Shown here: positions 7,784-15,490 of the stretch, in pieces
Position numbering within the stretch: the first letter of the stretch is position 1
Layout: each line of letters begins with the position of its first letter
DNA from: Kribbella pratensis
Lineage (GTDB): Bacteria; Actinomycetota; Actinomycetes; Propionibacteriales; Kribbellaceae
DNA: 64,000 bases
Assembly: GCF_004365355.1 (NCBI RefSeq)
Contig: NZ_SODP01000002.1
Coordinates: forward strand, 1,795,846-1,859,845
Direction: 5' to 3'
Position numbers and translations under genes: made by a program
Notes under the pieces: generated by a model
Told to the model about the DNA's origin: nothing
Seen by the model: only the letters and a program-made list of their open reading frames with translations
Databases searched by the model: none

Positions 7784-8364
7784 CCGTGCCGAGAATTGTC
7801 CTTGTCCGTCATGGTGAAGTCGATGGCACTCAATTGGATGAAGAAGGCTGGTGGGGTCCGGCCCGCGACCTTTCTCCGCTGTCGCCCGTGGGTATCGAAC
7901 AGGCACGAGAAGTCGGCCGAAAGCTCCGCGACAGCGGCGCCCGGCACATCATCTCCTCGCCCATGACACGCGCCCTGCAGACCGCCGCTCTGATAGCCGC
8001 CGAGACCCGCCTCCCACTCACCGCAGTCGAAGTCGACCTCCGCGAATGGTTGCCAGACGCAACACTCTCCTGGCGTACTGAAGAAGCTCTCGCAGCCGTC
8101 GCCGACTTCCACCTCCACAACGGCGAGTGGCCACCCGGCGAAACCCGCAGGTGGGAACCACAATCCTCCGTACGCCGCCGTGCAACCCGAGCCCTCCGAC
8201 GCCACGCCGCCCCCTTCATCGCCGTATCCCACGGCATGCTCATCGAGTCCCTCACCGGAGACGCCGGCATCGAGCACTGCGGCGTACGCGAACTCAATCA
8301 ACTCCCCTCCACAGACACAGGCCCGACCTTCTTCCCGGAACCCGCCGAATGGCCAGCCAGATGA
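7780..8364 (+). CDS. Histidine phosphatase family protein
   Basis: A 194-aa phosphoglycerate-mutase-like phosphatase. The catalytic phosphohistidine motif is IVLVRHGEVDG at the N-terminus, with the second Arg in SSPMTRALQTAALI and the second His in AVSHGMLIESL. The inserted stretch REWLPDATLSWRTEEALAAVADF is typical of the SixA/cobalamin-phosphatase-like groups; the substrate is not known. The start ATG 7780 overlaps the previous stop, and its own stop overlaps the next start, so the three genes 7439-9131 form one coupled operon. Confidence 0.83.
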   Translation: MTVPRIVLVRHGEVDGTQLDEEGWWGPARDLSPLSPVGIEQAREVGRKLRDSGARHIISSPMTRALQTAALIAAETRLPLTAVEVDLREWLPDATLSWRTEEALAAVADFHLHNGEWPPGETRRWEPQSSVRRRATRALRRHAAPFIAVSHGMLIESLTGDAGIEHCGVRELNQLPSTDTGPTFFPEPAEWPAR

Positions 8365-9131
8365 GCCGCGGCGACTCCCGGCCGGAACCAACCGGGTGGA
8401 CGACCAACGCGACAGCACCGTCCGCACCGACAGCACCGTCCGCACCGACCGCGCCGCCCGCACCCCGTCTGGCCCGCATCCGCGACCGCTGGCTGAGTGC
8501 GGTGACGGCCGCCCTCCAAGACGATCCATCAGTCGCCGGCGCAGCACTGGTTGGTTCACTGGGCGCAGGGCGTGCCGACGACTGGAGCGACGTCGACCTC
8601 CTGCTCGTCGTGAAGGACGAGCACCTCGACGACTACGCAGTACCGGATCGCCTCCCCAGCGGACCCGGCCGACGAGCGTTCGCGATCGATGCCCACCACA
8701 ACGGTCCGATCGGCACTCGAGCAATCAGTGCGCAGTACGTCCTCGACGACCTCCCACTCTGGGTCGACTGGTCCATCCACCCGATCTCACTGGCAACCTG
8801 GCCACCCGCCAGCACCGTGCTCCTCGACCGACACGGCATCACCCAATCCCTCTCGGAGTACCGCGGCGCCCACGAGCCAGCCACCCCGAAAACCCCCGAC
8901 GAGCAAGAGGCACTGCGCCTCGCCCTCATCCCCATCGCAGCCAAACAACTCGCCCGCCACTCACCCGACGCCCTCCGCACAATCGAATTCCTAGGCGGCT
9001 CCCCCGAAGGCACCTGGCCCGACCACTTCGCCACCCTTCACCAACTCCTCACCCAGTTCGACCCCCTAGTCCACCCAGAAAGCCTCGCCGCCGCCCACAC
9101 CTACCTCGACCTCTTGGAGTCCTCGAACTAG
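8361..9131 (+). CDS. Nucleotidyltransferase-domain protein
   Basis: A 256-aa protein with the Pol-beta nucleotidyltransferase core: ALVGSLGAGRADDWSDVDLLLVV carries the GS...D-x-D metal-binding pattern, and FAIDAHHNGPIG plus WVDWSIHPIS supplies the later strand. The C-terminus (EALRLALIPIAAKQLARHS) is helical as in aminoglycoside- or kanamycin-type nucleotidyltransferases. The N-terminal 40 residues contain a doubled TAPSAP repeat and are likely disordered. ATG 8361 overlaps the preceding stop; ATG 8349 is an alternative. Third gene of the coupled module starting at 7439. Confidence 0.75.
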   Translation: MSRGDSRPEPTGWTTNATAPSAPTAPSAPTAPPAPRLARIRDRWLSAVTAALQDDPSVAGAALVGSLGAGRADDWSDVDLLLVVKDEHLDDYAVPDRLPSGPGRRAFAIDAHHNGPIGTRAISAQYVLDDLPLWVDWSIHPISLATWPPASTVLLDRHGITQSLSEYRGAHEPATPKTPDEQEALRLALIPIAAKQLARHSPDALRTIEFLGGSPEGTWPDHFATLHQLLTQFDPLVHPESLAAAHTYLDLLESSN

Positions 9132-9168
9132 CCCACGACAAAGGCAGCGCCCGTTAGGCTTTTGGGTT

Positions 9169-10137
9169 GTGGGAGAGAGTCGGCTTGATATGAGGCGGAT
9201 TCGGGGAGCTCTGGGGGTTATTGATCGGGTGTTTCTGGATACGCCGCAGTACAGGTGTGAGGCGTTGGAGTCGGTGGTTGGCTGTGGGGTGAGCATTAAG
9301 CTCGAGACGGCTAACCCGGTGCGTAGTTTCAAAGGGCGCGGTACGGAGTTGGTTGCGAGTCAGCTGGCTGAGGCGGGTGCGCGGGCGGTTGTTTGCGCGA
9401 GTGCGGGCAATCTAGGGCAGGCGCTTGCTTGGTCGGGGCGGCGTCGTGGGCTTGACGTCACGGTTGTAGCTTCGCGGTTTGCGACCCAGGCGAAGCTCGA
9501 TCGGATTCGTGCGCTGGGCGCCGAGGTGGAACTGGTTGACGGCGACCACGAATTGGCGCGTGAGCGGGCCGCGGCAATCGCGCAGTACGAAGGAATTCGT
9601 CTACTCGAAGACAGCCTCGACCTCGAGACCTGCGAGGGGGCGGCGACGATCGGTCTCGAGTTGATGGAAGGTACGCCGACATTCGACACCGTACTGATCG
9701 CGCTCGGGGGCGGGGCGATGGCCACTGGCGTGGGTCATGTGGTGAAAGAGTTGGCGCCCGACATTGACGTGATCTGCGTGCAGCCGCACGGCGCGCCGGC
9801 GCTGACGCACTCGTGGCACCAACGCCGCGTCGTCACCACCGAATCCACCAATACCATCGCAGACGGAGTCTCCGGCCGCTTCCCGATCCCGGAAGTCCTC
9901 GACGACCTCCTCCTGATCGCCGACGACGCCGTACTGGTCCAAGAGCAGTCGATCATCACCGGCATGCGCCTGCTCTACAACTACGCCGGCCTCATCGTCG
10001 AGCCGTCCGCCGCCTTGGGGATAGCGGCCATCCTCGAAGACCCCGCCCGCTTCGTCGACCGCCATGTCCTCACCATCATCTGCGGCAGCAACGTCGACTT
10101 ACCGACGTACCACCGCTGGATCGGCGCGCCCTGGTGA
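9169..10137 (+). CDS. PLP-dependent threonine/serine dehydratase-like enzyme
   Basis: A 322-aa fold-type II PLP enzyme. The Schiff-base Lys is in NPVRSFKGRGTE, the substrate loop is CASAGNLGQALAWSG, and the phosphate-binding glycine loop is ALGGGAMATG. It lacks the C-terminal ACT-like domain that the other family member in this window (49957-51231) has, so it is likely a catabolic dehydratase or a related lyase. The GTG at 9169 follows a TAGGCT -10 box (9155-9160) by 8 bp, which suggests a leaderless transcript. Confidence 0.85.
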   Translation: MGESRLDMRRIRGALGVIDRVFLDTPQYRCEALESVVGCGVSIKLETANPVRSFKGRGTELVASQLAEAGARAVVCASAGNLGQALAWSGRRRGLDVTVVASRFATQAKLDRIRALGAEVELVDGDHELARERAAAIAQYEGIRLLEDSLDLETCEGAATIGLELMEGTPTFDTVLIALGGGAMATGVGHVVKELAPDIDVICVQPHGAPALTHSWHQRRVVTTESTNTIADGVSGRFPIPEVLDDLLLIADDAVLVQEQSIITGMRLLYNYAGLIVEPSAALGIAAILEDPARFVDRHVLTIICGSNVDLPTYHRWIGAPW

Positions 10138-10189
10138 GGTCGCTGCAGATTGATCCCGGCCCGCTCCGCGTTCCAGTCATACTGGCTCG

Positions 10190-10906
10190 GTGACCTCGTC
10201 CTTGCTAATGCCGCGTCGGCGAGGCAATGCCGGCGGGCAAGCTTCAAACGGCAACGGGTCCACCGCGCCGACGTACGTGCTGGATTGGCAATCGCCGGTC
10301 GTCGCGGAACTCGCGGGGACGCTCAGCGAGGCTGCCGAGCGGGATTGGCTGCGGCAGGCACACTCGGCGATCGCGGCGCGGGTTCGGCCGGTCTATGCGC
10401 TGAACGATTTGCAAGCGGCGTCGAAGACGATCCGGCGTGGACGCGGTTCCTGCAGCCAGCGACTCGCCGTACTGGAGACGTTGGCTCGGCGGCATGGCAT
10501 CCCGACGAGAGTGGAAGGGATCGCGGTCGACGGAAGGTTCTGGTACCCACGGTTCTCCTGTACGCCGTGGCTTGTGCCGCATCGCGTGATCCTCGCCTGG
10601 CCTGAGTTCCGGATCGCGGGACGGTGGATTCCGGTAGGCGAGCTGTTCGGCTCGGACGACGTACCCTCGAAGGCTTTCACCAACGACGGAGCTGAGACGC
10701 TGTACGACGCGATCGGTCGTACCGGAGTCTCCTGGAGCGGTAGCTGCTCGGACGGCGCCTGCGACCTCTCCGGCCACGTGCTCGAAACCCTCGGCTACTT
10801 CGACCACCGCGACGAACTATTCGCCCGACACGGCCAAACCCTCTGCCTGACCGCACGCACCCTCGGCGAGCCCTTGATGGCCCACCGCTCAGCCGGAGCC
10901 CGCTAG
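10190..10906 (+). CDS. Transglutaminase-like protein, hypothetical
   Basis: A 238-aa protein. The segment RGRGSCSQRLAVLETLARRHGIPTR, with Cys in the SCSQ loop, followed by IAVDGRFWYPRF, CTPWLVPHRVILAWPEF and GRWIPV, follows the Cys-His-Asp order of the transglutaminase/peptidase superfamily. It also carries a second Cys pair (SWSGSCSDGACDLSGH) near the C-terminus. There is no signal peptide, so it is probably cytoplasmic. The first 30 residues are low complexity. The start GTG 10190 is tentative. It is convergent with the membrane protein at 10903 (4-bp overlap). Confidence 0.65.
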   Translation: MTSSLLMPRRRGNAGGQASNGNGSTAPTYVLDWQSPVVAELAGTLSEAAERDWLRQAHSAIAARVRPVYALNDLQAASKTIRRGRGSCSQRLAVLETLARRHGIPTRVEGIAVDGRFWYPRFSCTPWLVPHRVILAWPEFRIAGRWIPVGELFGSDDVPSKAFTNDGAETLYDAIGRTGVSWSGSCSDGACDLSGHVLETLGYFDHRDELFARHGQTLCLTARTLGEPLMAHRSAGAR

Positions 10907-12162
10907 CTCACGTACTCCGACCGCAGCTCTAAACCAGCCGACGACGGGCCGGCCGTCAGGAGTTGGCGGGCGCGATGGGTGACTACGAGCGTGCTGATGA
11001 TGTCGGCTACGAAGATCAGGTGCAGGACGGCGTGGAGGGCGCAGAAGCGTGGGGTGATGGCTCGGTGCCGCATCAGTAGGGCGAGGGACGTCAGGCCGTA
11101 AATCGAGGTCGGCAGCATCATCAGGTACGTCGTGATGACGGCCGAGACCAGGCCAGTTGTGCCGAAGGCTCCGAGGAACACCAGGGCACCGGGACCCAGC
11201 AAGACCAACGTGCCGTGGGTGGCGACGATAGGGAGGAACGTGCTGGCGAGTACGGCGATCGCGCAGAGGACGAAGTTCTGGATGAACAGCGGAATCAGGG
11301 CGAGCTTGACTGCTCGGGCCGATCGCCGCAGTGCGTCGAGGTCGTTGGTCAGGAAGAGCCGGACCGAGGTTCGCAACGTGACCAGTGGCACGACCGGGAG
11401 AAGCACGAGCAGGACGAACTCCACCGGCGACGCGATCGTGAGGACATAGATCGCATCGCGGACGAACATCCCGGGCGGGTCGAACAGCCAGAAGACCGCG
11501 ACGCAGGCGAGCCACGCGACGGCTACCGAAGAGCCCAGCATGAGGACGCCGGTCAGCAGGTTCCTCGACAGCGTTCCGGGTCGGCGGGTGGTGCCCAAGC
11601 GGTCCCTGGCCACCTCGACCACGACGACCGTGCTGGGAACATCGACGACGAACAGGAATTGCAGCACCAGATTGAGCCCGAAGAAGACCCGCCCGATCTG
11701 ATCGCTCCGTTTCATGAGCACCAGGCAGGCCACTCCGTACGCCGACGTCGGCAGCAACACGACGTACGTCAGGATGACGAACAGCACCGCCACAAGGAAC
11801 CCGTCGAGACCAAGCCGGTCCCGATCGTTGACGCCGACGACCGCGACCACCTCTGTCAGTGCGACAAAGTTCAAGAGGAAGTACGGGATGGCGATGAGCT
11901 TCACGAAGTTCGCCGACTCCTGGGCGGCGGCGAGATCACCGCGTCGCGCCAGGCGCGCGGCGTCCGCGACGACGACGATCGCCAGTACGACGTACACGAG
12001 GAACCAGGCGCCGAGGACGGCGTACACGACGCTCAGGTCACCCGAGTCGTCGATCCTGAACGGTTGCTCGAATCCGATGCCCGAGCCAACGCCGGCCACC
12101 AGAACCGCGCCCAGAACGAACGCCGCGCCGAGCACCTTGGCCGGCCCCGTGATGCTCCCCAT
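10903..12162 (-). CDS. Internally duplicated polytopic membrane protein
   Basis: A 419-aa protein with about ten membrane helices. The two halves are related: the N-half block ending YVVLLPTSAYGVACLVLMKR...LQFLFVVDVPSTVVVV matches the C-half block YLMMLPTSIYGLTSLALLMRH...LHLIFVADIISTLVV. Each half also has a charged helix before it (LAAAQESANFVKLIAIPYFLLNF versus LRRSARAVKLALIPLFIQNF). This is typical of duplicated transporters or sensor scaffolds, but I do not recognise the family. ATG 12162 has a GAGG ribosome site 8 bp away. It lies downstream of the phosphotransferase gene at 12191. Confidence 0.72.
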   Translation of the reverse strand: MGSITGPAKVLGAAFVLGAVLVAGVGSGIGFEQPFRIDDSGDLSVVYAVLGAWFLVYVVLAIVVVADAARLARRGDLAAAQESANFVKLIAIPYFLLNFVALTEVVAVVGVNDRDRLGLDGFLVAVLFVILTYVVLLPTSAYGVACLVLMKRSDQIGRVFFGLNLVLQFLFVVDVPSTVVVVEVARDRLGTTRRPGTLSRNLLTGVLMLGSSVAVAWLACVAVFWLFDPPGMFVRDAIYVLTIASPVEFVLLVLLPVVPLVTLRTSVRLFLTNDLDALRRSARAVKLALIPLFIQNFVLCAIAVLASTFLPIVATHGTLVLLGPGALVFLGAFGTTGLVSAVITTYLMMLPTSIYGLTSLALLMRHRAITPRFCALHAVLHLIFVADIISTLVVTHRARQLLTAGPSSAGLELRSEYVS

Positions 12163-12190
12163 GCCAGCATCCTCGCCGTCGAGCAGGTCA

Positions 12191-12949
12191 TCAGCTAACC
12201 AGGGCTGCAACCCAGGCGTCGTGATGCTCGGCGACGTACGCGGCCGCCGGGCCCCAGTAGTCGGCGTGGCCCTCTTCGTAGAGACGTGCCCACGGTTGCT
12301 CGCCGGTCTTGTGGCCGCGAATCAGCAGATCGTACTGGCCGCGCGTGCGAGCCGCGATCTGCGCGGGGAGGGCGCGCCGCTGCTGCGGGTCGAGGCCGTA
12401 GCCGTCCACCAGAGCACGCAACCGCGTGCCGTCGACCTCTACATCACCTCCCGGAACGAACGGGACGAACGCGGTTGCGGCGTACCCGAGATCCCAGAGC
12501 CGCGACGAGGGGCCGGCGTTGTCCCAGTCGATGAAGACCCAGCGTGCGCCGTTGCGGACCAGGTTCCAGGGCGCGAGGTCGTTGTGACAGATCAGGTCGC
12601 CGCCGGCGGGATCGGGAACGATCACGTTCCAGGCGACGTCCGACGGCGGCTCGAAGCTCTCCATCGCGTCGTGAAGCTCGCGAATCAGCCCGCCGACCCG
12701 GCGCAACTCGTCCAGGGTCGACAGAGGCATTGCGTGGGCGAGCTCGCCGTCTACGTACTCGAGGACATGTCGCCCCTCGTCGTCACGCCCGTACGTGCGC
12801 GGTGCACCGTCGAACTGCCGCGTGGCGAGGTGCTTGAGCACCGCCTCGACTCCAGGCGTCTGCGGAAGCCCGGGCTTCCGCACCGTCGCCCCGACCCGCA
12901 CGACCCGATCAGCGACGTTCCCGCCCGTCAGCACCTCTTCACCCTCCAC
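12191..12949 (-). CDS. APH-family phosphotransferase
   Basis: A 252-aa kinase-like protein of the aminoglycoside phosphotransferase / choline kinase fold. The catalytic loop is ICHNDLAPWNLV and the metal-binding loop VFIDWDNAGPSSRLWDLGYAA, both intact. The N-lobe is short (VVRVGATVRKPGLPQT...VLKHLATRQFDGAPRTYG). The substrate is unknown; homologues of this size act on sugars, aminoglycosides or small metabolites. It is followed on the same strand by the duplicated membrane protein, 28 bp away, so they are probably cotranscribed. Confidence 0.82.
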   Translation of the reverse strand: MEGEEVLTGGNVADRVVRVGATVRKPGLPQTPGVEAVLKHLATRQFDGAPRTYGRDDEGRHVLEYVDGELAHAMPLSTLDELRRVGGLIRELHDAMESFEPPSDVAWNVIVPDPAGGDLICHNDLAPWNLVRNGARWVFIDWDNAGPSSRLWDLGYAATAFVPFVPGGDVEVDGTRLRALVDGYGLDPQQRRALPAQIAARTRGQYDLLIRGHKTGEQPWARLYEEGHADYWGPAAAYVAEHHDAWVAALVS

Positions 12950-13027
12950 CCCGCCATCCTGCCGAACGTAGGCTCTGCCTGCATCTGGTTAGTCGCGGGG
13001 TTTGACCGACGGGTTGAGTCGACGTAG

Positions 13028-13783
13028 TCAGTTGCGGTGGGCAACTAGACGGGTTAGGCCGAGCGATTGGGCGGCGTCGGCGTGGAGCATTTGGGCTTCC
13101 TCGCGGTTCGGTGTGCCGGCGTCTTGGTCGCAGGCTTCGTTCCACTGCAGCCAGTCCTGCCAGCCGTCGGGGAGTTGGTCGGCGAGGTCGACGGTGACCA
13201 GGCCGGTCTTCTCCCAGTGGCGACGCCACCAGGCGGGGCTGTGCCAGGCGCAGAAGTCCCATTTCCAGTACGGCACTAGGTGCGGCGGGGGAAGTGTCTC
13301 GTACTCCGCGACGAGGCCCGGCTGGATGATGCCGAGTTGGCCGCCGCGCTTCACGAAATGCGAGTAATAGCCGAGGTACAGATCGTCGGTGCCGAAGTAG
13401 TGGTACGCGCCGATGCTGACCACCGCGTCGAAGAAGTCCTCGGCGAACGGCAGGGCGTGGGCTTCGGCGTGGATCGGGTGAACCTGGTCTTCCAGTCGAG
13501 CCTCGGCCACGCGGCGCAGGTTCTCGTCAGGCTTGATCCACAGGTCGGTCGCCCACACCTCAACGCCGTACTCCTTGGCCAGAAAGATCGAGCTGAGCGC
13601 GGCGCCACAGCCCATGTCGAGTACTCGCATCCCCGGCTCGAGCGCCATAACCTCGCCCAATGCCTCCGCCTGCCACACGGCGTTAGGCCCCATCCCGCCA
13701 TCAACCATCCACCGCCCCGAGTACGCCGCAGACCGCGGGTAGCGCTCGTTCCTCAACAGCACGTCGAGCTCGGCATCATCCAT
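13028..13783 (-). CDS. SAM-dependent methyltransferase
   Basis: A 251-aa class I methyltransferase. Motif I is MRVLDMGCGAALSSIFLAKEYG, the acidic loop is VWATDLWI, and motif post-I/II reads ALPFAEDFFDAVVSIGAYHYFG. The later segment WKWDFCAWHSPAWWRRHWEKTGLV is characteristic of a group of actinobacterial methyltransferases whose substrate is not known. The ATG at 13783 fits the family start (MDDAELDVLLRNERYPRS); longer frames upstream are arginine-rich and non-conserved. It stands alone, divergent from the gene at 13853. Confidence 0.85.
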   Translation of the reverse strand: MDDAELDVLLRNERYPRSAAYSGRWMVDGGMGPNAVWQAEALGEVMALEPGMRVLDMGCGAALSSIFLAKEYGVEVWATDLWIKPDENLRRVAEARLEDQVHPIHAEAHALPFAEDFFDAVVSIGAYHYFGTDDLYLGYYSHFVKRGGQLGIIQPGLVAEYETLPPPHLVPYWKWDFCAWHSPAWWRRHWEKTGLVTVDLADQLPDGWQDWLQWNEACDQDAGTPNREEAQMLHADAAQSLGLTRLVAHRN

Positions 13784-13852
13784 GCGACGCGAGTCTCCGA
13801 GACACCCCACGCCTGAGCAACCGGTTATTCGCTGGCCGGTAGCCTGCCGCGG

Positions 13853-14881
13853 GTGCACGATCCGCCGCCCGCCAGACCGCTCGGCCCCGACGCGGAGGGT
13901 CAATGGGTCCGCCACTGGACATCACCTCAGTGGACGCAGGCCGCGGACGCCTGGGTCGCTCGTCGACTTGCCGAACACGGTCGCCGGATCAGCGGCGTAC
14001 CCGTCACGTACCGCGCTCGCTTCTGGTCGGTCGTGCGCTGCTATCCGACCGTCGAGGGTCTGGTGTGGTTCAAGGAGAACAACCCCGGCCATCGATTCGA
14101 GCCCGCGCTGGTCGCCGCGTTGGCCCGACTCGCGCCGTACGACGTCATCGTGCCGCTCGCGGTCGATCGCGAACGCCGTTGGCTGCTGACGGACGATCAC
14201 GGTACGACGCTGACGCACGCCGATGTCGCGGACCAGAGGACGCGCTGCATCGTCGTCGACGCCCTGGCCCGCCTCCAGTGCACCGTCCTCGGCCGGCTCG
14301 ACCTGACGGAGTACGACGGGATGGTCGAGCTCGACCCGCGCGCCGCCGGTGACCGCGTGCGCGCCGTGGCGGAGGAATGGTCGGCCCTCCAGTTCGATCC
14401 GGAGTTGTTGAAACGAGCCGCGCGCGCCGCCGACGTACTGGACCGACGAACTGCGTCCCTCAGCGACACCGTTCCGCTCGATCTGGAGATCAACGACATC
14501 TACCCCGCCAACATCTTCGCCGACCGCTCGACTGGCGTACTCCGCCCTCGCTTCTTCGACTTCGGCAACGCCCTCTGGGCCCACCCGTTCGTCTCGCTCC
14601 ACGGCTTCCTCGACGCCGTCACGGATTGGACCCGCGCGCCTCTGTCCCGCCCGGACCGCGACGAACTACTCACCACCTACCTGACGGTTTGGCGCGACCA
14701 CCTGGACGCCGACCCCCAGGTGCTCCGCACCGACCTCGCCGCGACCGAGGCCCTCACCAACGTCCACCGCCTCACCTCCTGGCACCGCCTACTCCCCCAC
14801 GCCGACCCCCTCGAACTCCGAGCCCGCGCCGAAATCCCCCACAACTACCTCACCGCAATCACCGCAATCACCGCCGCCTGA
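13853..14881 (+). CDS. APH-like phosphotransferase with an altered catalytic loop
   Basis: A 342-aa protein, the intact paralogue of the frameshifted gene at 4642. It starts at GTG 13853, 7 bp after a TAGCCT -10 box, so it is probably leaderless. The ATP-lobe region reads FWSVVRCYPTVEGLVWFKENNPGHRFEPAL. In the catalytic loop the usual HGDLxxxN is INDIYPANIFAD, so the His is replaced while Asp and Asn are kept; the metal loop is FFDFGNALWAHPFV. Reduced or changed activity is possible. It is followed by 138 bp that hold the ECF-type promoter of the next operon. Confidence 0.75.
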   Translation: MHDPPPARPLGPDAEGQWVRHWTSPQWTQAADAWVARRLAEHGRRISGVPVTYRARFWSVVRCYPTVEGLVWFKENNPGHRFEPALVAALARLAPYDVIVPLAVDRERRWLLTDDHGTTLTHADVADQRTRCIVVDALARLQCTVLGRLDLTEYDGMVELDPRAAGDRVRAVAEEWSALQFDPELLKRAARAADVLDRRTASLSDTVPLDLEINDIYPANIFADRSTGVLRPRFFDFGNALWAHPFVSLHGFLDAVTDWTRAPLSRPDRDELLTTYLTVWRDHLDADPQVLRTDLAATEALTNVHRLTSWHRLLPHADPLELRARAEIPHNYLTAITAITAA

Positions 14882-14943
14882 TTAGTTGATCCACGGCAAC
14901 TGCACCGACGAGGATTCGCGACAAGAAGATTTTTCATGAGTGT

Positions 14944-14970
14944 TGTCGATCTGGGGGTTGGGCGTTCGAC
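14944..14970 (+). promoter_or_regulatory. Probable ECF42-type promoter
   Basis: TGTCGA at 14944-14949 and CGAC at 14967-14970 are separated by 17 bp, upstream of the DGPF/YCII gene at 15020. As I recall the published ECF42 work, that group uses TGTCGA at -35 and CGA/TC at -10 and drives DGPF genes, so this looks like autoregulation by the sigma factor at 15490. Confidence 0.55.
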
Positions 14971-15019
14971 CTGGGGGTGGTGCGGGCCGGGTGGCGGTTC
15001 GAGGGACTAGGAGAGTGCG

Positions 15020-15490
15020 ATGGCGAAGTACATGCTGATCATGCGGGGGACCGATGAGTCGAATGCGGCTGTGATGGCTGGGTTCGAGGAGTTGGCGGCT
15101 TCGACGTACCAGTTCATCGAGGAGTTGATGAAGGCCGGGGTCTTCATCGCGGCCGAGGGGCTGGATGACGCGGCCGAGAGTGTCGTGGTCGACTTCAGCG
15201 GGGAGGCGCCGGTGGTGACCGACGGGCCGTACGGCGAGACGAAGGAACTGTTCGGCGGATACTTCATGCTCGACGTCGCGTCGAAGCAGGAGGCTGTCGA
15301 GTGGGCCAAGCGGCTGCCGTCGGTGCCCGGCTCCAAGATCGAGGTACGGCGGGTTGCCGGCGAGGACGAACGGCCGCCGGGCCACGAGGACTCCGGGGAA
15401 GTCGGTGGGGAGTCTGCGGAAGCCGGCCCCGGCGAGGAGCCCGCGCAAGCCGGTGACGGCGGGGAGCGTGAGAGCGCCGGTCGGGGCTGA
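15020..15490 (+). CDS. YCII/DGPF-domain protein
   Basis: A 156-aa protein with one YCII-related domain of the DGPF subgroup: KYMLIMRGTDESNA at the start and APVVTDGPYGETKELFGGYFMLDV as the name-giving motif. The last 45 residues are rich in Gly, Glu and Pro (GHEDSGEVGGESAEAG) and look disordered. Such proteins are the usual neighbours of ECF42 sigma factors; their function is unknown. GGAG at 15011-15014 is the ribosome site. Its stop overlaps the start of the sigma gene (TGATG), so the two are coupled. Confidence 0.85.
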   Translation: MAKYMLIMRGTDESNAAVMAGFEELAASTYQFIEELMKAGVFIAAEGLDDAAESVVVDFSGEAPVVTDGPYGETKELFGGYFMLDVASKQEAVEWAKRLPSVPGSKIEVRRVAGEDERPPGHEDSGEVGGESAEAGPGEEPAQAGDGGERESAGRG

